64,000 nt of DNA. It comes from Bacteroidales bacterium UBA7258. Its GTDB lineage: Bacteria; Bacteroidota; Bacteroidia; Bacteroidales; UBA932. A program made the position numbers and the translations under genes. The notes beneath the pieces are model-generated. The model had not been told where the DNA came from, searched no databases, and saw only the letters and a list, made by a program, of their open reading frames with translations. Shown here in pieces: positions 34,366-43,606 of the stretch (positions within the stretch are counted from its first letter, which is position 1; every line of letters begins with the position of its first letter). The DNA lies in contig DKSK01000010.1 of NCBI GenBank assembly GCA_002472565.1, positions 40,486 through 104,485 on the forward strand. The letters run 5' to 3'.

Positions 34366-34396
34366 CAAAAAGCCCCGGTCAGGTAGGGCCGGGGCT
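34366..34396 (-). terminator. Terminator between ahpC and ahpF
   Basis: AGCCCCGG (34371-34378) and CCGGGGCT (34389-34396) form a strong stem; on the minus strand it is followed by TTTTTG. It lies 13 bp after the ahpC stop, upstream of ahpF, so it would allow only partial read-through. Confidence 0.8.
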
Positions 34397-34409
34397 AAAG
34401 TCACTGAAA

Positions 34410-34976
34410 TTAAATCTTGCCGACCAGATCTATGCTTGGTTTGATCGTCTCGGCCCCCTCCTTCCACTTTGCCGGGCAGACCTCGCCCGGATGAGAAGCC
34501 ACGAACTGGGCCGCCTTGACCTTTCGGAGAAGTTCATCGGCATTGCGGCCAATGCTGTTGTCCTGGATTTCCGCGAGCTTGATCTTTCCCTGGGGATCTA
34601 CCAAGAAGGTGCCGCGGTAGGCCACGCCCTCGTCCTCCTTGTAGACGCCGAAGCCCTTGGCGAGAACGGCGATAGTGTCGGCGAGCATAGGATATGAAAT
34701 TTTCTTGATGCTGTCGGATGCGTCCGCCCAGGCCTTGTGCACGAAATGAGAGTCACAGCTGACGGAGAAGACCTCTACGCCCATCTTCTGAAGCTCTTCA
34801 TACTTGCCGGCGAGGTCCACGAGCTCGGTCGGGCAGACGAAGGTGAAGTCGGCCGGATAAAAGAAGAAGATGGCCCATTTGCCTTTGATATCGTCACTTG
34901 AGACGGTCTTAAAACTGCCGTTCTGATATGCATTAACCTTGAACTGAGGAAGCTGTGAGTTGATGATCGTTTCCAT
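34410..34976 (-). CDS. ahpC: Alkyl hydroperoxide reductase subunit C (peroxiredoxin)
   Basis: A 188-residue typical 2-Cys peroxiredoxin. The peroxidatic Cys48 lies in DFTFVCPTELVDL and the resolving Cys in HPGEVCPAKW near the C-terminus. It reduces peroxides and is recycled by AhpF, encoded next. A -7 element (TATCTTTG) lies 34 bp upstream. Confidence 0.96.
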   Translation of the reverse strand: METIINSQLPQFKVNAYQNGSFKTVSSDDIKGKWAIFFFYPADFTFVCPTELVDLAGKYEELQKMGVEVFSVSCDSHFVHKAWADASDSIKKISYPMLADTIAVLAKGFGVYKEDEGVAYRGTFLVDPQGKIKLAEIQDNSIGRNADELLRKVKAAQFVASHPGEVCPAKWKEGAETIKPSIDLVGKI

Positions 34977-35010
34977 AAATTTTATCTTTTACAAATTAAT
35001 ATCTCGACGG

Positions 35011-35018
35011 CAAAGATA
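35011..35018 (-). promoter_or_regulatory. -7 element of the ahpC promoter
   Basis: The minus strand reads TATCTTTGC, matching TAnnTTTG, 34 bp upstream of ahpC. The -33 region is AT-rich without a clear TTTG, as expected of a promoter that needs an activator; which activator is unknown. Confidence 0.6.
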
Positions 35019-35215
35019 TGAAAGATTTTCTAATTTTGAAATATTCTAAAATAAATATTTCGTCGCGGATGAAAATTTCAGAGCGGAGGATATCTCGCCC
35101 CGGGCAGAAGAAAACTGAATCGCGATCGAGAGAAAATGGTATGTAGAAACTGAAGAAACTTTCATATATTGAGGAAAATTTCCTATCTTACGACTGCTTA
35201 TTGAAAAAATGGTTT

Positions 35216-38188
35216 ATGTGCAAGAAAATCAATTTATTCCTCGCAGCAGGACTGCTTTCATTTCTTGGGGCGGGCTCAAGCGCCCTGGCCAATCAAAGTC
35301 CCGACGGGGTAAAAAGACAGATGGAAATCGAGGATCTGTCCGGATGGCAGACCGTCGGTTCCATCAAGACTACCGATGACGGCTCCATCATCTCATGGGT
35401 GGTTTCGCCACAGGAAGGAGACGGGAAACTGTATATCCGTAAATTTCCGGCCAAGGGCAAGAGCGGGGAAAAGGAACTTGCCATAGAAAGAGCGGGAAGC
35501 GCAAGCCTGGACCCTCAGGGCAAATGGCTGTATTGCAGAATCAAGCCGGAATTCAAGGTAAGCAGACAAGAAAAGATTAAGAAGACGAAGAAGGACAAGA
35601 TGACGCCGGACACGCTGGCAGTCGTAGACCTCTCCGACCTCTCCATAAAGAAATATCCGGTAGTAGAGAGCTTCAAGACCGGCTACTTTACCATGCCGCT
35701 GGTCGCATACAAATCCAGCTGGGAAGCGGCGGCCTCGGAGCCGAAAGACGCTAAGGCTGAGCCGGCAAAGGCCTCGGCAGACAGCTCTCTCTCCAAGCCG
35801 AAGAAGCCGAAAATGGAAAAGAAGTCCGGACTCATCATCCTGAATCCGGCAAGCGCCCAGGCCGACACCATCCTGAATGTCGACAAATATGCCTTCAGCA
35901 ACGACTGCGGCCTCCTAGTATTCTCAACCAAAAAAGACACGAAAGACAGCCTTTCATGTTCGGCCCTGATGCTCGGCTGGTTCGAAGGAGGAAAATTCAA
36001 GACCGACACCCTTTCCAAGAAGAAGGAGGCCTATGGGAGCTTAAGTTTCAGCGACCAGGGCGACAAGCTGGCCTTTACAGCCACCTCCGACACCAACGAC
36101 ACGGGCGACAAGAGGTACTCTCTGAGCCTCGCGACCATCACGAGGACTTCCCCTGGAAAGAAGACCCCATCAAGCATGAAAGTCTTGGTGGAAGAGCTTG
36201 TCAGCCAGGAATATAAAGATCCATCCTCCGGCTGGTCGCTCGACCAGAACAGCGATGCTTTCTTCACGCCGGACGGAAAGAGAATCATCACCGGACTCTC
36301 GTCCATTCTGCCTCCTAAAGACACGAGCATAGTCGATTTCGAGACGGCTCGTGTGGACATCTGGAACTGGGACGCACCTTACACCCCGCCACAGGCGAAG
36401 AAAAACCTCAGCAGGATAAAGGAAAAGACCTACCTCACGGTGATCAATCTCGACGGGGACAGGAAGCCTGTACTTCTCACAGACAAATTCTTCGAGGACA
36501 TCACCCTGCTTAAGGCCGGTTCTTCCGACTGGGCTCTCGCCCGCGACGGGAGCGACTACGAAAGATCCTCGGTATGGGACTACAACAATTTCAGCGACCT
36601 CTCCCTGGTCAGTCTGAGAGACGCTTCTAGAAAGCCTCTGGTGAAGAAGCTGGACATGGGAGTGTCGAGGATTTCTCCGGAAGGGAAATACCTCCTTTAT
36701 TATGGGAACGCGGACAGGAACTGGCACAGCCTCAACCTCCAGACCGGAGCCGACATCAACCTTTCCAAGGACTGCGGGGTGGCCTTCTACGATGAGGAAA
36801 ACGACAGGCCGATGGCTCCGGACCCGTACGACTCCAATCCGAAATGGATGGAAGGCGACCAGGCAGTGCTCATCGGCGACCGCTATGACCTCTGGCGCTT
36901 CGCTCCTGACGGGAGCAAAGCCGAGAATCTCACCGGAGGAGCGCTGAGAGAGAAAAAGCTGAAATTCGGCGGAGACTCCGACTTCAGGCAGAGAAGATTC
37001 ACCCAGAACCAGCTCTGGTCCTCCTACGTTTTCGGCTACGCACCGAAAGGCCTCTTATACATTACGGTCATGAACGAAGACGACAAGACTAACGGCTTCG
37101 TCTCGATCGACCTCGCCAGAGCGGCGAAAACTCTGGAATATTTCACGGATACGCTCTCTTTCCGAGGAATGATGAAGCCGGAAAAGTCCGACCGGATTGT
37201 CTTCACGGCAGATAATTTCCGCAGCTGCCCAGATCTCTACACCACGCTTGATAGAAATTTCAAGACTCGCGAAAAGCTCTCCAGCATCAATCCTCAAAAA
37301 GATGAACTGCGATGGGGCAGGGCCGAACTCTTCTCTTGGAAAGCCTACGACGGCACTCCGCTCAAAGGACTTGTCTATATTCCGGACGGAGTAAAAGAAG
37401 GAGAAAAGCTTCCGGTGATGGTCTATTTCTATGAGAAATATTCCGACGAGCTATATTCCTATTTCAACCCTGGTCCTTCGCGTTCCATCGTCAACCCAAG
37501 CTACTACACCTCAAGAGGCTACATCTTCTTCATCCCTGACATTGTCTACAAGGTGGGACATCCTGGCGAGAGCGCCTACAACGCCATCTGCTCAGGAGCC
37601 GAAGCTCTCTGCGAGGCCTACCCTATCGCGGACAAGAGCCGGATGGCGATCCAGGGCCAAAGCTGGGGTGGCTATCAGACAGCCTACCTCGTAACCCGCA
37701 CCGACATGTTCGCGGCTGCAGGAGCCGGAGCCCCCGTCGGGAACATGACCTCCGCCTATGGCGGAATACGCTGGGAGTCCGGCATCACCCGCGCCGGCCA
37801 GTATGAACATGGCCAGAGCCGCATCGGAAAGAATCTCTGGGAAGAGGGCGGTCTTGAGCTCTACATCGAGAATTCTCCGGTCTTCCATGCCGACAAGGTG
37901 AAGACCCCTATCCTCATCATGCACAATGATGCCGACGGAGCCGTTCCATGGTACCAGGGCATCGAATACTTCTCCGACCTGCGCCGTCTTGGCAAGCAGG
38001 CCTGGATGCTCGAATACAATGACGAGGCTCACAACCTCCTGGAAAGGCGCAACTGTCTCGACCTTACGCGCCGCCTCCAGCAGTTCTTCGACCACTACCT
38101 TAAAGGAGAGCCGCTTCCTGCCTGGATGAAGGGAGGCATTCCAATCGAAAGGAAGGGCGAGTACTTTGGCTTCGAAAACGCAGAATAG
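35216..38188 (+). CDS. Secreted S9-family serine peptidase (prolyl oligopeptidase type)
   Basis: A 990-residue protein with a signal peptide ending near SSALA, a Lys/Pro-rich insert (about 160-205), a beta-propeller-like middle and a C-terminal alpha/beta hydrolase. The catalytic triad can be placed at Ser816 (GQSWGGYQ), Asp907 (HNDADGAVP) and His939 (DEAHNL). The family cleaves peptides, often after Pro or acting as dipeptidyl peptidases, in the periplasm or at the surface. The ATG at 35216 is preferred over an in-frame TTG 15 bp upstream. The next gene starts one base after the stop codon, so the peptidase and the TPR regulator are coupled. Confidence 0.88.
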   Translation: MCKKINLFLAAGLLSFLGAGSSALANQSPDGVKRQMEIEDLSGWQTVGSIKTTDDGSIISWVVSPQEGDGKLYIRKFPAKGKSGEKELAIERAGSASLDPQGKWLYCRIKPEFKVSRQEKIKKTKKDKMTPDTLAVVDLSDLSIKKYPVVESFKTGYFTMPLVAYKSSWEAAASEPKDAKAEPAKASADSSLSKPKKPKMEKKSGLIILNPASAQADTILNVDKYAFSNDCGLLVFSTKKDTKDSLSCSALMLGWFEGGKFKTDTLSKKKEAYGSLSFSDQGDKLAFTATSDTNDTGDKRYSLSLATITRTSPGKKTPSSMKVLVEELVSQEYKDPSSGWSLDQNSDAFFTPDGKRIITGLSSILPPKDTSIVDFETARVDIWNWDAPYTPPQAKKNLSRIKEKTYLTVINLDGDRKPVLLTDKFFEDITLLKAGSSDWALARDGSDYERSSVWDYNNFSDLSLVSLRDASRKPLVKKLDMGVSRISPEGKYLLYYGNADRNWHSLNLQTGADINLSKDCGVAFYDEENDRPMAPDPYDSNPKWMEGDQAVLIGDRYDLWRFAPDGSKAENLTGGALREKKLKFGGDSDFRQRRFTQNQLWSSYVFGYAPKGLLYITVMNEDDKTNGFVSIDLARAAKTLEYFTDTLSFRGMMKPEKSDRIVFTADNFRSCPDLYTTLDRNFKTREKLSSINPQKDELRWGRAELFSWKAYDGTPLKGLVYIPDGVKEGEKLPVMVYFYEKYSDELYSYFNPGPSRSIVNPSYYTSRGYIFFIPDIVYKVGHPGESAYNAICSGAEALCEAYPIADKSRMAIQGQSWGGYQTAYLVTRTDMFAAAGAGAPVGNMTSAYGGIRWESGITRAGQYEHGQSRIGKNLWEEGGLELYIENSPVFHADKVKTPILIMHNDADGAVPWYQGIEYFSDLRRLGKQAWMLEYNDEAHNLLERRNCLDLTRRLQQFFDHYLKGEPLPAWMKGGIPIERKGEYFGFENAE

Positions 38189-38189
38189 A

Positions 38190-39572
38190 ATGATAGCCGC
38201 CATGGTCAGAAAAGGAAGGATCCACCGTGCCCTTGTCCTGGCCATGGCGCTTGCCATATTTTCCTCGCTTCCGCCCTCCTGCTCCCCTCACGGGATTAAT
38301 GACGGAGAGAATGTCGAAGCCCTATATTCTCGCGCCGACTCCCTGCGTGCTCAAGGCAGCCTGAGCGAAGCCCACCTTCTCTTTCGCCAGGCGATGGACA
38401 TTTTCGCCGGCAAAGGAGAGTACGACAGGGTTTCCAACTGCTGCTATCAAATCTTCACAGACTACTTCAACCAGAGGGATATGGAGGGAATGAAGAAGAT
38501 CGAGAAGCAGATGCGTGAACTGATGGAGGAGCACCAGGAAAATTCAATAGCCTACGACTATTACTCCGTGCTTGCTGCCATGGAAAGCGCTGAGCTTGAA
38601 GAAGAGGACGCGCCGACAGACTCTCTCAAGGACTCGGTGCTCCTGCATTTCAAGAAGGCCCTGGAGTATCAGGAAAGGATGGGCGTGAAAGAGCAGGTGA
38701 AGAGAAACGTGCAGCCGGTATGGAACTACTACAACGTGGCGGTTCTTTATGACCTCATGTACGAACCACCTCTGAGCGATTCGACCCGCAAATATCTTGA
38801 GAAGGCGGCGGAAGTCTGCGCGAAGTTCCCTCACAACGTGGTCACGGACTCGATAGAATGCGAAGTCTCCATCCGCGACATGCGGGCCTGGCTCTACTAT
38901 TATGACGGAAAGTACAAACGCGCCGAGGCAGAGATGGATACTGTCTGCATGATGATAGAATCCCTGAAGCCTTTCTATGGAAACAAAATCCTTTCCGAGC
39001 AAGGCGAGGCCTACAGCTTCTACGTAGAGCTCTACACAAAGACTGGAGACATGGAAAAGGCCATGCATTACCAGCAGCTCTCTAATCAAAACGACAAGGA
39101 GCGCTACAACCTCGACAAGAACGCCGCCATGCATGACATAGAGACGAAATACGACGTGGAGAAGAAAGATCTGCGGATTAATTCGCTCCATAGGCGCAAC
39201 AGCATCTTGCTAATAGCCGGAGTCCTGCTCATCCTTGCCTTGGCCGGAGCCGTAGCTACCGTGTTTCTGAGAGAGAAACAACATGAACTCCGCCGCGAGG
39301 CAGAGGCCAAGTTGGCGAAGGAAGCCGCCGACGCCCTGCGCTCGAATCTTGTCCTGATGATGGAGCAGCTGGGGATCTCCAACGTAAATCCGGACTACGC
39401 CAAAGAAATAATAGAGTCCGCCGAGGCTCCCCTCAGCAACGTCGAACAGAAATACCTGCTTTGTTTCCTGAGCGGAATGCCGACCAATACAATCGCAGAC
39501 ATCTTCCACGTGGCGCCAGCCAGCGTCTATACTGTACGGTACAGGTTGAAAAAGAAAGTGAAAATAAGCTGA
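38190..39572 (+). CDS. TPR protein with one membrane helix and C-terminal HTH (membrane-bound regulator)
   Basis: A 460-residue protein. An N-terminal hydrophobic segment with a possible lipobox (PPSCS near residue 30) is followed by TPR-like helices (about 45-320), a transmembrane helix (LLIAGVLLILALAGAVATVFL, about 332-352), a charged coiled coil and a C-terminal LuxR/sigma-like HTH (LSNVEQKYLLCFLSGMPTN through SVYTVRYRLKKKV). This topology, sensor repeats outside and DNA-binding domain inside, recurs in Bacteroidetes, but regulated genes are unknown. ATG at 38190 lies one base after the peptidase stop; an alternative ATG is at 38202. Confidence 0.75.
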   Translation: MIAAMVRKGRIHRALVLAMALAIFSSLPPSCSPHGINDGENVEALYSRADSLRAQGSLSEAHLLFRQAMDIFAGKGEYDRVSNCCYQIFTDYFNQRDMEGMKKIEKQMRELMEEHQENSIAYDYYSVLAAMESAELEEEDAPTDSLKDSVLLHFKKALEYQERMGVKEQVKRNVQPVWNYYNVAVLYDLMYEPPLSDSTRKYLEKAAEVCAKFPHNVVTDSIECEVSIRDMRAWLYYYDGKYKRAEAEMDTVCMMIESLKPFYGNKILSEQGEAYSFYVELYTKTGDMEKAMHYQQLSNQNDKERYNLDKNAAMHDIETKYDVEKKDLRINSLHRRNSILLIAGVLLILALAGAVATVFLREKQHELRREAEAKLAKEAADALRSNLVLMMEQLGISNVNPDYAKEIIESAEAPLSNVEQKYLLCFLSGMPTNTIADIFHVAPASVYTVRYRLKKKVKIS

Positions 39573-39660
39573 TTTTCAACGAAATCCAGATTTGTCTATA
39601 TCTTGGATTACGAAAATTATGCAAATTGCGGCCGAACTAACCAAAGGCTGATTTTTATCA

Positions 39661-39678
39661 GGCCGGCAAAGTCCGGCC
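39661..39678. other. Hairpin upstream of the SPFH gene
   Basis: GGCCGG-CAAAGT-CCGGCC is a perfect 6-bp stem, 26 bp before the SPFH start codon. No U-tract follows. It could end the previous transcript or act in the leader of the next. Confidence 0.45.
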
Positions 39679-39703
39679 GCTAATTCACTAATATATCTAC
39701 AGT

Positions 39704-40987
39704 ATGGGTCTATTCAATCGCAAGTCTCTCCGCTCCGAGGGACAAACCTTCGATGGACAAGGGAATGAACGCACCGGCTTCATCGACAATGTATTCATCA
39801 ATATGGAGAAAGGCTGCCTTCTCCAACGCTATCCTTACGACAATCTCAGCACCGCCGCAAAGGTAACAGTTCAGGAAGGCCAGCAGATGGTGTTCATGTC
39901 TGAGGGCATGTACTCCGACACCTTCCTGCCGGGGAGCCACACTCTGAGCACCAACAACATTCCTTTCCTGGAAAAAATCATGAACATCCCCTTCGGCGGG
40001 AAAACGGCTTTCAAGACGACCCTCTATTGCGTCAGCACCAAGCGCCAGCGCTTCGCGGGCGATGATGCAGGCTGGGGCGTAGGACTGACCATAAGGGATT
40101 TCACTCTGAGCGACGAGGGAATCACCATCAAAGTGGGAGCCTACGGAAGCTACGAATTCCGCATCGTGAATGCGATAGCCTTCATCCGGGAGTACAGCGG
40201 CACCGAGCACGAGATCCTCCTGGACGACTTCGCCGAAGAGTTCCAGTCCGCCGTGAGCCAGAGGGTTGTGCCGAGCCTGAGCAAATTTTTCAGCCAGCGC
40301 AAAACCAGCATCACCGATGTCAACAACTTCCTTCCTGAGCTCTCCTCATTCGCAAGAGAGGAGATCAATGAATATCTCGAAGACTATGGAATCGAGCTGA
40401 CCAAGTTCGATGTTGAAGGTGTAAATCCTATTGAAAGCGACCCTAATTACCAAAAGATTCTCGCCGCCCAGACAGAGGCCGGCGCTATGGATCTGGAAAG
40501 CCGCGCCCTCGCGAGAAAACGTCAACGCGAAGGCTACAGTTACCAGCAGGAGCGTCAGTTCGATGTGATGCAGGAAGCGGCCGGGAACGAGGGAACCGCC
40601 GGAGGGATGATGGGCGCAGGCCTGGGAGTCGGCATGGGCTTCGGAATGGGAGGAGTCATGGGAGGAATGATGGGACAGATGGCCCAGGGAGTGGCCAACG
40701 CCCAACCGATAGCTCCGCAGCCTGTACCTCCTACTCAGATTTATGTCTATGCCGGCAACCAACAGAGCGGGCCTTTCGATCTGGGCCAATTGAAACAGCT
40801 GGTCTCCCAAGGTATTCTTACCAGAGACACTCTGGTCTGGAAAGCCGGCCTGCCTCAGTGGGCGGCGGCGCACACCCTGCCTGAACTCTCCGGCCTCTTC
40901 CAGCAGACTCCGCCATCACCGCCAGTACCGCCTGCACCGCCTGCACCGCCTGCACCGCCATCCCCAAGCAATCCAACTTCGTTATAA
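39704..40987 (+). CDS. SPFH-domain protein with GYF_2 domain and proline-rich tail
   Basis: A 427-residue cytoplasmic protein. Residues 1-270 match the SPFH-type 'virion core protein-like' family of bacteria (relative of Bacillus YdjI; ISDEGITIKVGAYGSYEFRI-like core, VNPIESDPNYQKI). A Gly/Met-rich hinge (about 296-330; GLGVGMGFGMGGVMGGMM) leads to a GYF_2 domain (about 345-398; GPFDLGQLKQLVSQGIL, LVWKAGLPQWA) and a (PPAPPAP)n tail. GYF domains bind proline-rich peptides, so the tail may bind its own or neighbouring subunits' GYF. First gene of a three-gene cassette. Confidence 0.8.
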   Translation: MGLFNRKSLRSEGQTFDGQGNERTGFIDNVFINMEKGCLLQRYPYDNLSTAAKVTVQEGQQMVFMSEGMYSDTFLPGSHTLSTNNIPFLEKIMNIPFGGKTAFKTTLYCVSTKRQRFAGDDAGWGVGLTIRDFTLSDEGITIKVGAYGSYEFRIVNAIAFIREYSGTEHEILLDDFAEEFQSAVSQRVVPSLSKFFSQRKTSITDVNNFLPELSSFAREEINEYLEDYGIELTKFDVEGVNPIESDPNYQKILAAQTEAGAMDLESRALARKRQREGYSYQQERQFDVMQEAAGNEGTAGGMMGAGLGVGMGFGMGGVMGGMMGQMAQGVANAQPIAPQPVPPTQIYVYAGNQQSGPFDLGQLKQLVSQGILTRDTLVWKAGLPQWAAAHTLPELSGLFQQTPPSPPVPPAPPAPPAPPSPSNPTSL

Positions 40988-40999
40988 ATCCGGCAACTT

Positions 41000-41668
41000 A
41001 TGAAAAATCCTTTTTACTCCTGGCTGACACCGCTTCTGGCAGTCGGCGTCACCCTTCTCGGCTTCTTCCTCCTCCGGCCTGAAGAACCCGGCGGATTGTT
41101 CTGGATCAATCTAGGCTACACCATCTGCCTTGAAATCTTGTTCTTCGTATGGCTGCACTGGGGCAGAATCAAATCCCGCTCCGTAGACGAACAGACCCTC
41201 TACTTCAGAGTCTTCCTCGGAGTAGGTACTCTCTACTACATTATAGCCTCGGTGATATGGATGATTTTCTTCTTCCTCTGTGGCACCAGCGCAGGGCGTC
41301 AGCTTCTGGCCATCCATTTCGATCTGCCTGACATCCTCTCCACCTGGCCGGAAATGACAATCCGCATCTATCTCTTCGGCATTCTTGTCCTGACCGTGCT
41401 CTGGATTGTGATCGCTTCGATCGTAGGACGTCACGACGTGAAGTACAACACCATGCAGACGGCCCTGGAAAACGCCACGGAAGATGTACGCAGCCTCGCC
41501 GCCGAACTCAAAGACATGGCGGAGAGGTATCAGACTCCCCAGACTCAGAGAGACTGGAAACGTCTCATTCTGGAGGCAGAATCCATCCCGCCCGCCAAAG
41601 TCGAGGCCGAAGGAAAGCGGCTGAGGGCGAAGGCAGAACAATTGACCAATATTAACACAAAAGAATAG
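41000..41668 (+). CDS. Four-helix membrane protein with C-terminal coiled coil, unknown function
   Basis: A 222-residue protein with four predicted membrane helices (about residues 7-28, 34-55, 72-100 and 113-140) and a soluble charged, probably coiled-coil tail (TMQTALENATEDVRSLAAELKDMAERY). I do not recognise a family. It lies 12 bp after the SPFH gene and 2 bp before the zinc-ribbon/TPR gene, so the three are co-expressed. A role as membrane receptor for the SPFH protein is a guess from context. Confidence 0.7.
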   Translation: MKNPFYSWLTPLLAVGVTLLGFFLLRPEEPGGLFWINLGYTICLEILFFVWLHWGRIKSRSVDEQTLYFRVFLGVGTLYYIIASVIWMIFFFLCGTSAGRQLLAIHFDLPDILSTWPEMTIRIYLFGILVLTVLWIVIASIVGRHDVKYNTMQTALENATEDVRSLAAELKDMAERYQTPQTQRDWKRLILEAESIPPAKVEAEGKRLRAKAEQLTNINTKE

Positions 41669-41670
41669 CC

Positions 41671-43518
41671 ATGGCACAACTAAGCATCAACCAATGCCAG
41701 AATTGCGGCAAAATTCTGGCCCCTGGAGTCACCAAATGTGGAAAATGCCACACCGAACACAGCGTGATCCCCACAGTCGTAAATCCTCTGAGATTCAGCG
41801 CCGCCGAAGCGGCCGAATACCGCTCTCAGTTTGAGGAGCAGGTGAAGGAATTTCCGAAGGACAGCAACGCTCTCTTCGCAATGGGTCTGACCTATCTCGG
41901 GCTCAAGAATTACGAACTTGCCGACGAGTATTTCCGGAAGGCGGTCGCGCTTACCCCGTCCAACCCGGATGTCTATTACTACACCGCCCTTTCCCTCTTC
42001 CATCATCGCTCCGTGATGAATCTGAGCAAGATGGAGATGGACAGGATCGAGCAGTGGCTGGACACGGCGGTAAAAATCCAGCCGAAGCGCAAATATCTGA
42101 TTCTTCAGATGATACTCCGGCAGGGAATGTCCAGTATGGGTCTGAACGTTGACACGGACAAACTCTCCCCTGCCGAACTGCTCCAGCAGGCGAAGATCAC
42201 GGTCCAGGAGGAAGACGAGCTCTACGAGATCGAGCAGCACGTCCTGGTCACCGACGAGAAGACCAGAGCCCTGGTAAACTCTCTCGTCAACGGAGACAAG
42301 GCCGGGAATACGTCAATTTTCCCGGAGACCATGAACGCCTATCTCAATTTCTGCGACTATGCCAGGGAAAACGATGGAGAATGGAGTACGGAGAACGTTA
42401 AAAAACTCTGCGATGAGGATGCAAGAAGGGCATTTTTCAAGGTATTACACGAACCTCAAGTGCCGCAGAAGCTTCCTAAACCTTCTTTGATAGCACCTTT
42501 CTTTAAATCTCTGTGGAAGGGGGCACTTGCCATTTTCTCGGTCATCGTGATAATAATCATCGTCCAGGGCTTTCTCAAATGGGGCGGAGACAAAACTATT
42601 AAAGGCGAGACTCCTCAGGCGAGACTCGAAGCCTTCCAATCCATGGCAGAGGGAAGGAAGGTTTATGTGGCCAGATACAGAGATGAGGCCGGGAAGGAAA
42701 TGGCAGTCCGCGGACCTTTCAATGACGAGAAGGTACTGAGCCTTCCGGACGCAACTAAGTATTCTTGGAAGGTCCCCGGATTCAAGGGAAATCTCGGGAA
42801 GATTCTCATCATACTGCCACTCATTCTCTGGGCCCTTTTCACAATAAAGAGATTCTACGTCTGCGCCCGAGAGCGCCGGGATGTCGGAAAGCGGAACCAG
42901 GCGGATCGAGAGCAATACGAAAGAGAACATGCAGCCTATCTTGATCGTCCTAGCATCGAGGATTACAAGTTATTCTGCTCGCTCTTTGCAGGACCGAACA
43001 ATAATGGTTACATCGTAGATGAAGGCGACTTCGTGGAAGCGGCGCTTCAGCAGGCTCACATAGCAGAGGAGGACATCAAAAATGGCAACGGAAAGATTTT
43101 CTTCTCTTGCTATCTCCTCGATACTGATAACAATAACAATGATTGTCGAGACCCTGAGATAACGCTCAGACAGATGGCGGTAAGAGTCTGCGTGGCGATG
43201 CGAGACAGCATCGTCTTCCTCCATGGGATATGGGAGACCGAAAGCAATGTAATGCCGATCCTCGACCAGGAGCGTCTTCTTTACAGTCAGATTGCCAATT
43301 TCCGCAATGTGCAGTCTTACAGCACTTTGGACCTTGTGTCACACAGCAACAGCGTCTTGGCTGAAATCATCTATGGATATGGCGACTTCCCTTCTCTCTT
43401 CCGCTACCAGGGGGTCAATCCTTCTGACGATTTAACCTACAGCACTACACGCACATCCGACTTCGACGAGTTCTACAATTCTCTGGTCAAGATGCACACC
43501 GCATACGTCAAAAGCTAG
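41671..43518 (+). CDS. Zinc-ribbon/TPR protein with two membrane helices, unknown function
   Basis: A 615-residue protein. The N-terminus is a zinc ribbon (Cys9, Cys12, Cys23, Cys26) followed by TPR-like helices (about 60-140; NALFAMGLTYLGLKNYELADEYFRKAVAL). Two membrane helices lie near residues 283-302 and 377-395, separated by about 75 residues. The last 190 residues form a soluble domain with no recognised motif. It ends the SPFH cassette and is followed by a strong terminator. In outline it resembles YdjG of Bacillus (zinc ribbon plus membrane part), but homology cannot be shown by eye. Confidence 0.7.
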   Translation: MAQLSINQCQNCGKILAPGVTKCGKCHTEHSVIPTVVNPLRFSAAEAAEYRSQFEEQVKEFPKDSNALFAMGLTYLGLKNYELADEYFRKAVALTPSNPDVYYYTALSLFHHRSVMNLSKMEMDRIEQWLDTAVKIQPKRKYLILQMILRQGMSSMGLNVDTDKLSPAELLQQAKITVQEEDELYEIEQHVLVTDEKTRALVNSLVNGDKAGNTSIFPETMNAYLNFCDYARENDGEWSTENVKKLCDEDARRAFFKVLHEPQVPQKLPKPSLIAPFFKSLWKGALAIFSVIVIIIIVQGFLKWGGDKTIKGETPQARLEAFQSMAEGRKVYVARYRDEAGKEMAVRGPFNDEKVLSLPDATKYSWKVPGFKGNLGKILIILPLILWALFTIKRFYVCARERRDVGKRNQADREQYEREHAAYLDRPSIEDYKLFCSLFAGPNNNGYIVDEGDFVEAALQQAHIAEEDIKNGNGKIFFSCYLLDTDNNNNDCRDPEITLRQMAVRVCVAMRDSIVFLHGIWETESNVMPILDQERLLYSQIANFRNVQSYSTLDLVSHSNSVLAEIIYGYGDFPSLFRYQGVNPSDDLTYSTTRTSDFDEFYNSLVKMHTAYVKS

Positions 43519-43558
43519 AATAACAGCTCACGCCCAGACCGGGCAGATGTCAATAATC

Positions 43559-43600
43559 GAGGCTGGCCAAAGTCAATATGACTCAGGCCAGCCTCTTTTT
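43559..43600 (+). terminator. Terminator of the SPFH cassette
   Basis: GAGGCTGGCC (43559-43568) and GGCCAGCCTC (43586-43595) pair perfectly; the loop itself folds (AGTCA-ATA-TGACT); TTTTT follows. It lies 41 bp after the cassette and also faces the end of cydB, so it may serve both strands, though only the plus strand has the U-tract. Confidence 0.9.
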
Positions 43601-43606
43601 CCGCTG

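Noticed and set aside
40917..40975. Tandem CCGCCTGCA units resembling a short CRISPR or minisatellite
   Set aside because: It is the in-frame proline-rich tail of the SPFH-GYF protein, coding for PPAPPAP repeats, with no spacers.
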